Assembly (NCBI GenBank): GCA_963793245.1
Contig: CAWBZG010000001.1
Span: 1-64,000 of the forward strand
DNA: 64,000 bases
Direction: 5' to 3'
Source of the DNA: CAXBBB01 sp963793245
GTDB taxonomy: Bacteria; Bacteroidota; Rhodothermia; Rhodothermales; BA12
Position numbers and translations under genes: made by a program. Positions 35,104 through 43,714 of this stretch are shown in pieces. The first letter of the stretch is position 1. The number at the start of each line of letters is the position of its first letter. The notes below the pieces were generated by a model. It did not search any database and had not been told where the DNA came from. It worked only from the letters and a program-made list of their open reading frames with translations.

Positions 35104-35996
35104 GACGTGCTCAGGTTGGGGCCTTCTCTGACGCACGCACCGACCTCTCGGGTTGCCTCAGCGCAGGTACGCACAACATCTGCGGGTTCGCTGTACTCGT
35201 GGAGTACGGTGGTTGGAGAGAGCATTTCTTGAACCTCTTCAACCGTGTATGGCGGCGACTTTCGGTGAATCACGGCATGGCAGTTGGGACAGACCGGGCG
35301 GAGGTCCGCTACCGGGTCGACCTCGTACCGCTCGCCCAACTCAGACACCGGGCGGAGGTGGTGGACATGAATGAAGCCCTCAGCAGCGGAACCGTAGGCC
35401 CCCCCGAAGTCGAACCCGCAGACGACGCACGCCGCGCCGTAGTGAGCGAGGCACCGCCGCCGCGCCTCCGGGTTGCGTTCGTACACGTTGAGACTGACGG
35501 CACGCGGCGTGCCTTCGTACAACGTGTGAGGCTCGGCGATCCGGTTCGGTTGGAACTCTGGGACGATAATGGCAGCCCACTCCCGTTCCAACACTTCCAC
35601 AACGTGAGGCGGGATGGAAACCCCGGACGCCTGGGTGTTCCAGTAGACGCCCGAGAACTCAGGGGCGTCCAGCCGGACACGCGGCAGGATGGGATCGGTC
35701 TCGGGGTCTTGCAGCGCGTCGAACTCCACCTGTACGAACTGGCCGGGCGTGTTGTGGCCCGGGTCCCAATGCTCGTCTTGATAAGAAGGCGTTGTGACGG
35801 TGCCGCTGGCGATGATTCCACGCGGCTCCAAACCTTGTCGGAGTAGGAATACGCGGTCGCCGCGGTCGATCCGCTTCGTGTTTCCGCAACTCCAACGACG
35901 GACGACGTGCCCGCGCTCCGCTACCGCGTCTGCATCAGAGGCGAGGTCGTTCCATGCCCACCGCTTCGGGTTCCACGTCAAGAGATACGTCGCCAT
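35079..35996 (-). CDS. EVE/PUA-like plus HNH endonuclease, probable modification-dependent restriction enzyme
   Basis: 305 residues. The N-terminus ATYLLTWNPKRWAWNDL with GDRVFLLRQGLEPRGIIASG and WDPGHNTPGQFVQVEFDAL (residues 1-95) resembles an EVE-type domain that reads modified bases. The C-terminal half (~170-265) is an HNH nuclease with CVVCGFDFG, the catalytic HVHHLRPVSE and LRPVCPNCHAVIH, giving two zinc-knuckle CxxC pairs. EVE-HNH fusions act as type IV-like restriction of modified phage DNA; that role is inferred here. It heads an overlapping operon with the HicB-like and HicA genes. Confidence 0.82.
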   Translation of the reverse strand: MATYLLTWNPKRWAWNDLASDADAVAERGHVVRRWSCGNTKRIDRGDRVFLLRQGLEPRGIIASGTVTTPSYQDEHWDPGHNTPGQFVQVEFDALQDPETDPILPRVRLDAPEFSGVYWNTQASGVSIPPHVVEVLEREWAAIIVPEFQPNRIAEPHTLYEGTPRAVSLNVYERNPEARRRCLAHYGAACVVCGFDFGGAYGSAAEGFIHVHHLRPVSELGERYEVDPVADLRPVCPNCHAVIHRKSPPYTVEEVQEMLSPTTVLHEYSEPADVVRTCAEATREVGACVREGPNLSTSWQAKSSS

Positions 35997-36047
35997 AGCG
36001 CAGCGATTCAGAGATAGAGCTAACCAGTCGCTGACGGACGCGTGAGG

Positions 36048-37022
36048 TTACAGCGACCGGCCCATGCCGCCGCCTTCTTCGGGCTTGCCTAGCGACTCGC
36101 GCATCTGCGTGTCCGCCTGAATGTTGCGCAGGTTGTAGTAGTCCATCACGCCCAGGTTGCCGCTGCGAAAGGCGTCGGCGATGGCTTTGGGGATCTGGGC
36201 TTCGGCGGCGACCAGGTTGGCGCGCTCCTCTTGCTCCTGAGCGACAGCCGTCGCGCGGCGCTCTTCGGCCTTGGCCCTAGCGACGTGCAGGTCGGCTTCG
36301 GCCTGATCGGTTTGGAGTTTGGCGCCGATGTTTTCGCCCACGTCCACGTCGGCGATGTCGATCGACAGGATCTCGAACGCTGTCCCGCTGTCGAGTCCCT
36401 TGGCCAACACCGTCTTGGAGATCGCGTCCGGGTTTTCGAGAACGGCGGCGTGCGACTGAGCAGAGCCGATGGTCGAGACGATGCCTTCGCCGACGCGTGC
36501 GATGATCGTGTCCTCACCTGCGCCACCGACCAGCCGCTTGATGTTGGCCCGGACGGTCACGCGTGCGATGGCGCGCAACTGGATGCCGTCTTTGGCGATG
36601 GCCGAGATCGGAGGCGTTTCGATCACGCGCGGGTTGACCGACACCTGGACGGCTTCGAGTACGTCACGCCCGGCCAGGTCGATGGCCGTCGCCTGATCGA
36701 ACGGCAGGTCGATGCGCGCTTTATCCGCCGAGACCAGGGCGTTGACGACGCGGCGCACGTTGCCTCCAGCCAGGTGGTGCGTTTCGAGTTGGTTCGGCGT
36801 GACGGGAATGCCTGCCTTGTGCGCGATGATCAGCGGACGCACGATGGAAACGGGCGAGACGCCGCGCAACCGCATCCCGATCAGCGTCGAGATCGGTACG
36901 CGGACGCCGCTCGTCGTCGCCTCGATCCAAAGCCGGATGGGGACGAAGTAGAACAGCACGAACGTGCCGACGATGACGGCGGCGACGATGAGTACGCCTG
37001 CGGTGGCACCAAAGATTTCCAT
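36048..37022 (-). CDS. floA: Flotillin-like protein FloA (UPF0365/YqfA)
   Basis: 324 residues. FloA is an SPFH-family scaffold of bacterial membrane microdomains. It has one N-terminal hairpin helix GVLIVAAVIVGTFVLFYFVPIRLWIEA (residues ~9-35), then the highly conserved ISTLIGMRLRGVSP, GIPVTPNQLETHHLAGGNV, DQATAIDLAGRDVLEAVQVSVNPRVIETPPI and VTVRANIKRLVGGAGEDTIIARVGEGIVSTIGSAQSH blocks. The Ala/Glu-rich coiled coil AEADLHVARAKAEERRA comes before YYNLRNIQADTQMR. Complete and normal length. Stands alone between the HNH gene and an intergenic repeat. Confidence 0.96.
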   Translation of the reverse strand: MEIFGATAGVLIVAAVIVGTFVLFYFVPIRLWIEATTSGVRVPISTLIGMRLRGVSPVSIVRPLIIAHKAGIPVTPNQLETHHLAGGNVRRVVNALVSADKARIDLPFDQATAIDLAGRDVLEAVQVSVNPRVIETPPISAIAKDGIQLRAIARVTVRANIKRLVGGAGEDTIIARVGEGIVSTIGSAQSHAAVLENPDAISKTVLAKGLDSGTAFEILSIDIADVDVGENIGAKLQTDQAEADLHVARAKAEERRATAVAQEQEERANLVAAEAQIPKAIADAFRSGNLGVMDYYNLRNIQADTQMRESLGKPEEGGGMGRSL

Positions 37023-37092
37023 GAGAGCGAAGAGTGAGGAGGAGTGAGGTTGGGCCGGGTCAGACAGTTGGCAGCGTCCTTTCTATACCATC

Positions 37093-37198
37093 ATCCTGAG
37101 CCTGTCAGCCTGCCCTGAGCGTAGTCGAAGGGAAGGATCTCCTGACTTGGAGTAAGCTGCATAGTTCGGAGGTCCTTCGATTGCGCTCAGGATGACCA
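37093..37198. repeat. Dispersed intergenic repeat R1, copy 2
   Basis: TCATCCTGAGCCTGTC then GCCTGCCCTGAGCGTAGTC and GAAGGGAAGGATCTCCTG match copy 1 at 8965-9022. The right half GGTCCTTCGATTGCGCTC...AGGATGACC is a partial inverted counterpart, so the element can fold as a long hairpin. It fills the gap between floA and moaC. Confidence 0.6.
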
Positions 37199-37211
37199 AG
37201 AAAAGAGTGGG

Positions 37212-37709
37212 TTAGCGGCCGTCCCCGGCAGGGCGCAAGTAGTCGCCGCTCTGTCCGCCGGTCTTAGCGAGCAAGCGGATGTCGGATATGGCGATCTCCT
37301 TGTTGATCGACTTGCACATGTCGTACACCGTCAGCGAGGCGACCGAGACGGCGGTCAGCGCTTCCATCTCGACGCCGGTTTCACCGACCGTCTTGACAAA
37401 TGCGCGCACATCGACTGCGTCTCCGGCCTCGTCGAGTTCGAGCGTTACTTCGACGCCTTTGACCTGGACGTCGTGGCACAGCGGAATCAAGCGGCTCGTC
37501 TGCTTGGCGCCCAAGATGCCCGCGATCTGTGCGACCGAGAACACGTCGCCCTTACGGACGCTGCCCTCGGCGATCAACCGAGCGGCTTCGGCTCCGACTT
37601 GCACGCGTCCGGCGGCAACGGCAGTGCGGGTTGCGCTTCCCTTTTCGGCTACGTCGACGAGACGCGCCCCGCCCTCGGACGATAGGTGGGTAAACAGTGT
37701 ATCGGTCAT
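37212..37709 (-). CDS. moaC: Cyclic pyranopterin monophosphate synthase
   Basis: 165 residues. MoaC, with MoaA, converts GTP-derived 3',8-cyclo-GTP to cPMP in molybdenum cofactor synthesis. Conserved blocks are MVDV-like LVDVAEKGSATRTAVA at residues ~17-32, KGDVFSVAQIAGILGAKQTSRLIPLCHDV at ~53-81, and GVEMEALTAVSVASLTVYDMCKSI at ~115-138 (the hexamer active site). The length is normal. No other moa/moe gene is adjacent, so the rest of the pathway lies elsewhere. Confidence 0.95.
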   Translation of the reverse strand: MTDTLFTHLSSEGGARLVDVAEKGSATRTAVAAGRVQVGAEAARLIAEGSVRKGDVFSVAQIAGILGAKQTSRLIPLCHDVQVKGVEVTLELDEAGDAVDVRAFVKTVGETGVEMEALTAVSVASLTVYDMCKSINKEIAISDIRLLAKTGGQSGDYLRPAGDGR

Positions 37710-37825
37710 GGCGAGCAGAGAGAATGCGGTTCAAGATAGGGCGCACCGACCTGCTCTTTGAGGCGATTCGTACGGCCACGCGGCTATCTTGCGCGCTCGC
37801 TCTCGTCCCACCTTTCCTCTTCGAC

Positions 37826-38749
37826 ATGCGCATTCTCGTCACCGGCGGCGCCGGATTCATCGGCTCCCACATCGCTGACGCTCTGGTCGCCAAGGGCCAC
37901 GACGTTCACGTGATGGACAATCTCGTGGGCGGCTTCCGTCACAACGTCCCCGACGCGGCACACTTCCACGAGGTCGACATCCGAAGCGAGCAGGCCGCCG
38001 ATCTGATCCGATCGCACCGTCCCGACGTGATCGTTCACCACGCCGCGCAGATGGATGTGCGCAAGAGCGTCGCCGATCCGCGCTTCGACGCCAGCGTCAA
38101 CGTCGACGGGTTTCTCAACCTGATGGAAGCTGGACGCGAGAGCGGGTTGAAAAAGGTCGTGTTCGCGTCGACTGGCGGGGCCATTTATGGAGAGCCGGAC
38201 TATGTACCTCAGGACGAATCGCATCCGCTCCAGCCGCTATCACCGTACGGCATCACCAAGCTCGTGACGGAGAAATACCTCTACTTCTACCAGCAGACGC
38301 ACGGCATCCAGTACGCCGCGCTGCGCTACGGCAACATCTACGGCCCGCGTCAGAGTCCGCACGGCGAGGCAGGCGTGATCGCGATTTTCGCCGAGAAGAT
38401 GCTCGACCACCACCAGCCCGTCGTCAACGGCGACGGCTTGCAGACGCGCGATTACGTCTTCGTCGGCGACGTCGTACGGGCCAACCTCGCGGCGCTGGAG
38501 CATGAGCAGAGCGGCATCTTCAACGTCGGGACGGGTGTCGAAACCGACGTGGTGACGCTCTTTCGCACGATCAACGAGTACACCGGAGGCCACACCGAAG
38601 AGCAGCACGTCGACGCCAAGCCCGGCGAGCAGATGCGCAGCGTCCTGAGCTACGCGCACACCAAAGAGGCGCTGGGCTGGGAGCCGCAGGTGTCGATCGC
38701 CGACGGCCTGCGCACGACCGTCGACTGGTTCAAAGCGCAGCGGGGATGA
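37826..38749 (+). CDS. NAD-dependent epimerase/dehydratase (UDP-glucose 4-epimerase-like)
   Basis: 307 residues of the extended short-chain dehydrogenase family. The NAD-binding GGAGFIGSHIADAL is at residues 7-20, the catalytic YxxxK is in SPYGITKLVTEKYLYFYQQ near 140, the Ser/Thr in FASTGGAIYGEPD near 120, and the sugar-nucleotide region LRYGNIYGPRQSPHGEAGVI near 167. These fit UDP-glucose/UDP-GlcNAc 4-epimerases of the archaeal/bacterial GalE2 type. Which sugar is used cannot be told from sequence. ATG 37826 starts directly at the nucleotide-binding strand. Confidence 0.92.
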   Translation: MRILVTGGAGFIGSHIADALVAKGHDVHVMDNLVGGFRHNVPDAAHFHEVDIRSEQAADLIRSHRPDVIVHHAAQMDVRKSVADPRFDASVNVDGFLNLMEAGRESGLKKVVFASTGGAIYGEPDYVPQDESHPLQPLSPYGITKLVTEKYLYFYQQTHGIQYAALRYGNIYGPRQSPHGEAGVIAIFAEKMLDHHQPVVNGDGLQTRDYVFVGDVVRANLAALEHEQSGIFNVGTGVETDVVTLFRTINEYTGGHTEEQHVDAKPGEQMRSVLSYAHTKEALGWEPQVSIADGLRTTVDWFKAQRG

Positions 38750-38770
38750 TGTCGGTGGGCTACCGCGGAC

Positions 38771-38905
38771 CCCTCCGGCCTGCGGCCACCTCCCCTTGAA
38801 AAGGGGAGGACGAATGCTGAGTCGGCGGATTAGGTGATGATCTTTGCGTCGAGCGAAGTCCCCTCTTTTGAAGGAGGGATGCCGAAGGCGGGGTGGTCAA
38901 GTGGA
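38771..38905. repeat. Intergenic repeat with terminator-like hairpin (family R4)
   Basis: CCTCCGGCCTGCGGCCACC then CCTCCCCTT-GAA-AAGGGGAGG (9-bp stem, 38789-38809), and further on GTCCCCTCTTTTGAAGGAGGGATGCCGAAGGCGGGGTGGT. The two parts are rough inverted versions of a known widespread 'CCTCCCCTTTTCAAGGGGAGG...GCCGGAGGGGT' intergenic element. It also provides a terminator for the epimerase gene. Confidence 0.5.
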
Positions 38906-38966
38906 TCACTCCGCACCCACTGCCCCGTCCGCGCCTCGTACCTTTCGAGCCACCCTATTCTGAACT

Positions 38967-40316
38967 ATGCGCGCCATCGTCATCGGCGCGGGCGAAGTCG
39001 GCTACGACGTGGCTCGCATCCTGTCCCTCGAAGACCACGACGTTGTCGTCGTCGACAACGACGCGGCTACGCTCGAACGCGCCCGCGACACGCTCGACGT
39101 ACTCACGATTCTGGGTTCGGGCACGAGCGCCGATGTACTCGGAAGCTGCGGCATACAGCGCGCCGACATGGTCGTGGCCGTCACCGCCGTCGACGAAGTC
39201 AACGTGATCGCGTGTATGCTAGCGTCGCGGCTGGGCGTGACGACGACGATTGCGCGCGTCCGATCCGACGAACTCACCAGCACCAACAGCATCCTCAAAG
39301 CCGCCGACTTCGGCATCGACCTGGTCATCCAGCCCGAAGAGAGCGCGGCGTCCGAAATCGTCCGCCTGATCCGCCGATCCGCCGCAACCGACGTGCTCTC
39401 GTTCGCCGACGGACAACTGCAACTCGTCGGCGTGCGGCTGGACAAAGAGACGCCGATCCTCGACCTGACGCTGGCCGAAGTCGCTCAGAAGCTACCCGGT
39501 GTGCCGTTTCGCATCATGTCCATCGTCCGAGGCGCGCGGACGATTCTGCCGGGCGGTGGCGAAAAGCTGCGCAGCGGCGATCAGGTGTTCGTCATGGGAC
39601 GCCCGCGCGACCTGCCGCACGTGACGCGGATGCTGGGCAAGGACGAGAGCCGATTGCAGCACGTGATGATCCTGGGCGGCACGGCGACCGGAGCGCGCAT
39701 CGCGCAGCAACTCAGCCAGGTCAAGAACAAGAGCGTCAAGCTGGTCGAGTCGGACCGCGCACGCGCCGAGCGCCTGTCCGAACTGCTCCCTGGCGTCCTC
39801 GTCCTCAATGGCGACGGCACCGACATTGATCTGCTCGCGCGCGAAGGGCTGGGCGAGATGGACGCGTTCGTAGCCGTCACGGACGATGAGGAATCCAACC
39901 TCGTCACGTGCCTGATCGCCAAGCACCTGGGCGTGCGCAAGACGGTGGGCTTGCTGTCCAAGAGCGCGTACATCCCGATTGCCGCGTCGATTGGACTGGA
40001 CGCGGCTGTGAGCAAAAAACTGTCCGTCTCGCGCGAGGTGCTGCGGTACCTGCGGGGCAAGAACGTCCTCAGCGTCGGCACTGTCCACGGCATGGACGCC
40101 GAGATCCTCGAACTGGAGGCGGCTCCTCGCTCCCACGCCACACGCGCGCCGTTGAGCGAGATGCGGTTACCCAAAGGTCTGCTCGTCTCCGCCGTCATCC
40201 ACGCCAACAGCGTCGAGATCGCGACGGGTACCACGCAGATCAATCCCGGCGACCGCGCGCTCGTCTTCGTCCTGCCCAAATCGGTCGACGCAGCGCAGAA
40301 GTTTTTTGCGCGGTAA
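38967..40316 (+). CDS. trkA: Trk system potassium uptake regulatory protein TrkA
   Basis: 449 residues, the cytosolic gating ring of the Trk potassium channel. It is two tandem RCK modules: GAGEVGYDVARILSLEDHDVVVVDND (residues 7-32) and LGGTATGARIAQQLSQVKNKSVKLVESD (near 235) are Rossmann nucleotide-binding sites. Each is followed by an RCK-C domain (LVGVRLDKETPILDLTLAEV; APLSEMRLPKGLLVSAVI). NAD(H)/ATP binding sets channel opening. The membrane partner trkH starts 23 kb away at 63160, so the pair is split. ATG 38967 is the first start with the Rossmann strand. Confidence 0.96.
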   Translation: MRAIVIGAGEVGYDVARILSLEDHDVVVVDNDAATLERARDTLDVLTILGSGTSADVLGSCGIQRADMVVAVTAVDEVNVIACMLASRLGVTTTIARVRSDELTSTNSILKAADFGIDLVIQPEESAASEIVRLIRRSAATDVLSFADGQLQLVGVRLDKETPILDLTLAEVAQKLPGVPFRIMSIVRGARTILPGGGEKLRSGDQVFVMGRPRDLPHVTRMLGKDESRLQHVMILGGTATGARIAQQLSQVKNKSVKLVESDRARAERLSELLPGVLVLNGDGTDIDLLAREGLGEMDAFVAVTDDEESNLVTCLIAKHLGVRKTVGLLSKSAYIPIAASIGLDAAVSKKLSVSREVLRYLRGKNVLSVGTVHGMDAEILELEAAPRSHATRAPLSEMRLPKGLLVSAVIHANSVEIATGTTQINPGDRALVFVLPKSVDAAQKFFAR

Positions 40317-40341
40317 AGCGGCGAGGCTTGTACCCCGCGGA

Positions 40342-40379
40342 CTGCGCGTGATGCCGGAAAGCAGGGTCATCACGCGCAG
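40342..40379. terminator. Bidirectional terminator between trkA and the TonB-type receptor
   Basis: CTGCGCGTGATG (40342-40353) pairs perfectly with CATCACGCGCAG (40368-40379) in a 12-bp stem between converging genes. Confidence 0.7.
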
Positions 40380-40385
40380 CCAGTG

Positions 40386-43202
40386 TCACCGACCGAACGT
40401 GCGCAGTTTGTACGTCAGGTTGAGCATCACGTAGCGGCCCAGGGCGTTGCTGCGACTGTTTTGCAGGTACGTCTCGGTCACGGTGCGGTCGATGTCGGAC
40501 TGCTGGTCGAGCAGGTCCGAAACGGTCAGGTTGATCTCGGCCACGTCGCGGGCCAGGAATTTATAGCCGACTCGTCCGCCCCACAGGATCTGCGTCGGCA
40601 GGTCGGCGCTGGCGAAACCGGTGTAGTGAATCGCGCTCACGTCCGACGACAGGACCAATCCGTCCCAGGGAAGCCACGACAGTTTGGCGCCGGTCAGGTG
40701 GCGCACGTAGGTGTCGTTCAGCGACTCGGTCGACGAGGTGGCTTGCGTGTAGCGCGCGGCGTATTCGACCGAGAAGTCGAGACGCGGGCTGATGGCGCTG
40801 CCGACGAACGCGCGCCCGTCGATGTCGAACTGGTTGGAGGTCGTCTCGGCTCCGTTGCTGAATCCGGGGAGGCGCGCGTAGGACGTGCCCAGCGACAGGT
40901 TGGCGTTGCTGCGGATAAACTGGATCGGGCGACCGTAGCTGGCGAGCGCTTGGGCGCTCCACGCGCCGTCGACGTTTTGCGATTGGGTAAACGTGCCGCC
41001 TGCAGGCAGGACGATACCGGGCGCGATTTCGGTATCGGTCAGGGCGAAGCGCGTGTCGTTCGCGAACGTGTTGAAGCCGTACGATCCGCTGAGCAGTCCG
41101 AAAAGAACGGTCCCGCCCTCTGCATCGGTCCGGTTGAGGCGGGCGCGGAGGGTGTGCGTCGTCGAGGGGACGAGGTCGGGGTTGCCGGACGTGAGTTGCA
41201 GCGGGTTCGTCGTGTCGATCACGTCCTGCACCTGCGACGCCGACGGCGTCTGCGTCCGGGCGCGGTAGTCGAGGTTGAGCCGTGCGCCTTCGCCCAGCGT
41301 CAGGCGCACCCTAGCCGACGGCAAGAAGGACCAGAACGTCCGGTCGACGTTCGTGACGAGGGGAAGCATCTGCTCGCTTTCCAGCCGCTCGTGCTGCACG
41401 TCCAGACCGATCTGCGCGCTGGTCTGCCGGTCGCCCATGCGGTAGGCGATGCCGCCGCTCTGTGTGATCGAACGCTGGTCGAGCCGGTTCGTCTGCGCCG
41501 AGTCGAGCAAGGTGAACGCGCCGCTGCCGTCGCCCAGAAAGGCGAGGCGGTCCGACGAGGTCCACTCGATGCTCGGGCGGTAGTTGAACTGGAGTTGGCC
41601 GCTTTCGCCCAGCGGTTCGGTGAAACCCAGCCGGGCCGAGACGCCGCGCGACAGGGCGTCGGTGTCGAAGAGTTGCGTTGAGAGCGTCGGAGCGTCGCCG
41701 TCTGCGTCGAAGAGCGACGTGGCGAGTTGACTGTCGTCCTGGCGGTCGTTCACCTGCCCGTCGACGCTTAGCGTGATCGTCCGACCGGGAGCCGCGAGCC
41801 GATGCCGGACGAGCAAGCTGCCCGATGCCGAAAGTGCCGATCCCTCTGCCTGATCGTCGACGCGCGTCGTGGCAATGGCGGCGCCCGAGGGAAGCGTAGT
41901 CGCACCCAAGAGCGTGCCCGTCGACGTGTTGTCCTGGAACGTCAAGCGCGGCTGGACGACGATCTGCGTCCGCTCGGACGCGCTGTACTCGGCCCGCAAC
42001 GCGACGCGGTGGTTGGTGTTGGTGCTTTCGGCATTGTCGCTTTGAGCGTAGCGCTGCGTGATGGCATCGCCGGTCGTATAGTCGCGGTCGAGGCCTGAGG
42101 CGAGCGTGTTGTCGGTCGCGTTGTAGAAGTAGCTACCGGTCAAGGCAAGCGCGCCGCCCAGCAGTTTGTCGGTGTAGTTGACGCCCAGCGCGTTGGCCGA
42201 GTTGACGCCCGACTGATCGCCGACGACCAGGCTGCTCACGTCCGCGCTGCCGCCCCGTCCGCCGCCGCGCTGACCGCCGCCACCTCCACCGCCGCGCCGC
42301 TGCCGTCCGCCACCGCTACTGACGACGCCGAGCAGGTCTTCGGTCGCAAAGTTCTGCTGGTCGACGTTGTTGGTCAGGCCCAGAAGCGTGATCCGGCGCT
42401 CGCCATCCAAGATGCTGACGTTGCCCCCGGCGAGGTATTCGCCTTCGGCTCCACCGCCCGCGAAGACGCGCCCGAAGCTGCCGTTACGCGCATCGGGCCG
42501 GGTGACGATGTTGACCGTCTTCTCGGTCGTGCCGTCGTCGAAGCCCGAGAACCGAGACGCATCGCTCTGCCGGTCGAACACCTGGATCTCCTGCACGATG
42601 TCGGCGGGAAGCGAGCGCAGGGCAGCCTGAACGTCGGTCCCGAAGAACTCACGTCCGTCGACGAGCACGCGCTGAACCGCTTCGCCTTGGGCCGTCACCT
42701 GCCCATCCGCCACGACGACGCCGGGCATTTTGGAGAGCAGGTCTTGCGCGTCGGCGTCCGGGTTCGTGGCGAACGCATCCGCCGAAAACGCTGTCGTATC
42801 GCCCCGCACCTCGACGCGCCGCCGCAGCGTCTCGACGACGACTTCGTCCAACGCATCTCGGTCGACCGCCAGTTCCAACATGCCCAGTGCCAGTCCAGGA
42901 CGAGCAACCTCGACCGTCCGAACGAGCGGCAGGTAGCCGACAAAGGTGACGCGCATCCGGTAGGTGCCAGACGCGACGCGAAGGGCAAACGATCCGTCCG
43001 CTCCCGCCGCGCCACCGACGCGCAGGCTGTCCGGCGTATCGCGCACGAGCAGAACGGTAGCGCCAGCGAGCGGCTGCTGATCGCCCGCATCGCGAACCGA
43101 CCCGGTCACCTCGACGGTCGAGGCGCGCCCGGTTTGGGCGTGTGCGGAGAGGGGCGCCAAGCTCAGAAGAGCGGCAGCGAGGAGGAGTCGGGCGAAAGAC
43201 AT
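40386..43202 (-). CDS. TonB-dependent receptor-like outer-membrane protein (CarboxypepD-reg + plug + OMP_b-brl barrel)
   Basis: 938 residues. Signal peptide MSFARLLLAAALLSLAPLSAHAQ; a carboxypeptidase-regulatory-like domain (VTGSVRDAGDQQPLAGATVLLV ... YRMRVTFVGYLPL, residues ~30-115); a plug domain (LLSKMPGVVVADGQVTAQGEAVQRVLVDGREFFGTDVQAALRSLPADIVQEIQVFDRQ, ~155-215); then a long beta-barrel ending YVMLNLTYKLRTFGR. A Gly/Arg-rich insert GGGRQRRGGGGGGGQRGGGRGG near residues 300-322 is a flexible periplasmic or loop segment. The substrate is unknown. A Spy-like gene lies just upstream on the same strand and may be cotranscribed. Confidence 0.9.
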   Translation of the reverse strand: MSFARLLLAAALLSLAPLSAHAQTGRASTVEVTGSVRDAGDQQPLAGATVLLVRDTPDSLRVGGAAGADGSFALRVASGTYRMRVTFVGYLPLVRTVEVARPGLALGMLELAVDRDALDEVVVETLRRRVEVRGDTTAFSADAFATNPDADAQDLLSKMPGVVVADGQVTAQGEAVQRVLVDGREFFGTDVQAALRSLPADIVQEIQVFDRQSDASRFSGFDDGTTEKTVNIVTRPDARNGSFGRVFAGGGAEGEYLAGGNVSILDGERRITLLGLTNNVDQQNFATEDLLGVVSSGGGRQRRGGGGGGGQRGGGRGGSADVSSLVVGDQSGVNSANALGVNYTDKLLGGALALTGSYFYNATDNTLASGLDRDYTTGDAITQRYAQSDNAESTNTNHRVALRAEYSASERTQIVVQPRLTFQDNTSTGTLLGATTLPSGAAIATTRVDDQAEGSALSASGSLLVRHRLAAPGRTITLSVDGQVNDRQDDSQLATSLFDADGDAPTLSTQLFDTDALSRGVSARLGFTEPLGESGQLQFNYRPSIEWTSSDRLAFLGDGSGAFTLLDSAQTNRLDQRSITQSGGIAYRMGDRQTSAQIGLDVQHERLESEQMLPLVTNVDRTFWSFLPSARVRLTLGEGARLNLDYRARTQTPSASQVQDVIDTTNPLQLTSGNPDLVPSTTHTLRARLNRTDAEGGTVLFGLLSGSYGFNTFANDTRFALTDTEIAPGIVLPAGGTFTQSQNVDGAWSAQALASYGRPIQFIRSNANLSLGTSYARLPGFSNGAETTSNQFDIDGRAFVGSAISPRLDFSVEYAARYTQATSSTESLNDTYVRHLTGAKLSWLPWDGLVLSSDVSAIHYTGFASADLPTQILWGGRVGYKFLARDVAEINLTVSDLLDQQSDIDRTVTETYLQNSRSNALGRYVMLNLTYKLRTFGR

Positions 43203-43232
43203 GACGGAACGGGTCGAGAAATCGATAAAGGC

Positions 43233-43261
43233 CCGGCCCCGGAGAGATTCCGAGGCCGGGT
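43233..43261 (-). terminator. Stem-loop between the Spy-like gene and the receptor gene
   Basis: CCCGGCC (43233-43239 region) pairs with GGCCGGG (43255-43261 region) around a 15-nt loop, followed on the minus strand by CCTTTATC. It may attenuate transcription from the Spy-like gene into the receptor gene. Confidence 0.45.
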
Positions 43262-43272
43262 AAAAGGCAGGA

Positions 43273-43714
43273 TTAGGAACCGCCGCCGCGACGACCGCGC
43301 TGCGGGCGATTGGCCTGCTGCTCAGCCACCCAAGCGCGATAGCTGGTGACCTGTTCGGGCGTCAGGAGCTGCTTCGATCCTGCCGTTGGTCTCGGTCTGC
43401 TGCTGCTCGCGCTGCGCCTGGCGCTCTTCGCGCGACATTGAGCGGTTGTCTGCCTGGTCGCCGCGCTCGGGGCGAGGCGCGGTCAGGATGGCGCGGATCT
43501 GTGTCGCCTGCGCTTCGGTGAGCGAGAGCGCCTCGGACAACTGCGTCATCTGCTGTTCGATGCGTTCGCCGTTGGGCGGTCCTTGCTGGCGTTGGCCGCG
43601 TTGGGCGTGGGCTGTCGATGCAAAAGCCACCAAGCCAGCGACGAGGAAGGCGAGCGTGCTCAGCAGGCGGAGGACGGGCGTGCGGCGCGGTGCCGCGAGA
43701 GGGTTCGTGTTCAT
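43273..43714 (-). pseudogene. Spy/CpxP-like periplasmic protein, one-base frameshift
   Basis: From ATG 43714 the frame gives a signal peptide (RLLSTLAFLVAGLVAFASTAHAQ) and the first LTxxQ-type motif LSLTEAQATQIRAIL, then breaks after TNGRIEA. Removing one base near 43370 restores LLTPEQVTSYRAWVAEQQAN and the tail RPQRGRRGGGS to the TAA at 43273, giving 146 residues with the second LTPEQ motif. Spy/CpxP proteins are periplasmic chaperone-like helical proteins linked to envelope or metal stress. The gene sits just before the TonB-type receptor, suggesting a shared unit. Confidence 0.75.
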
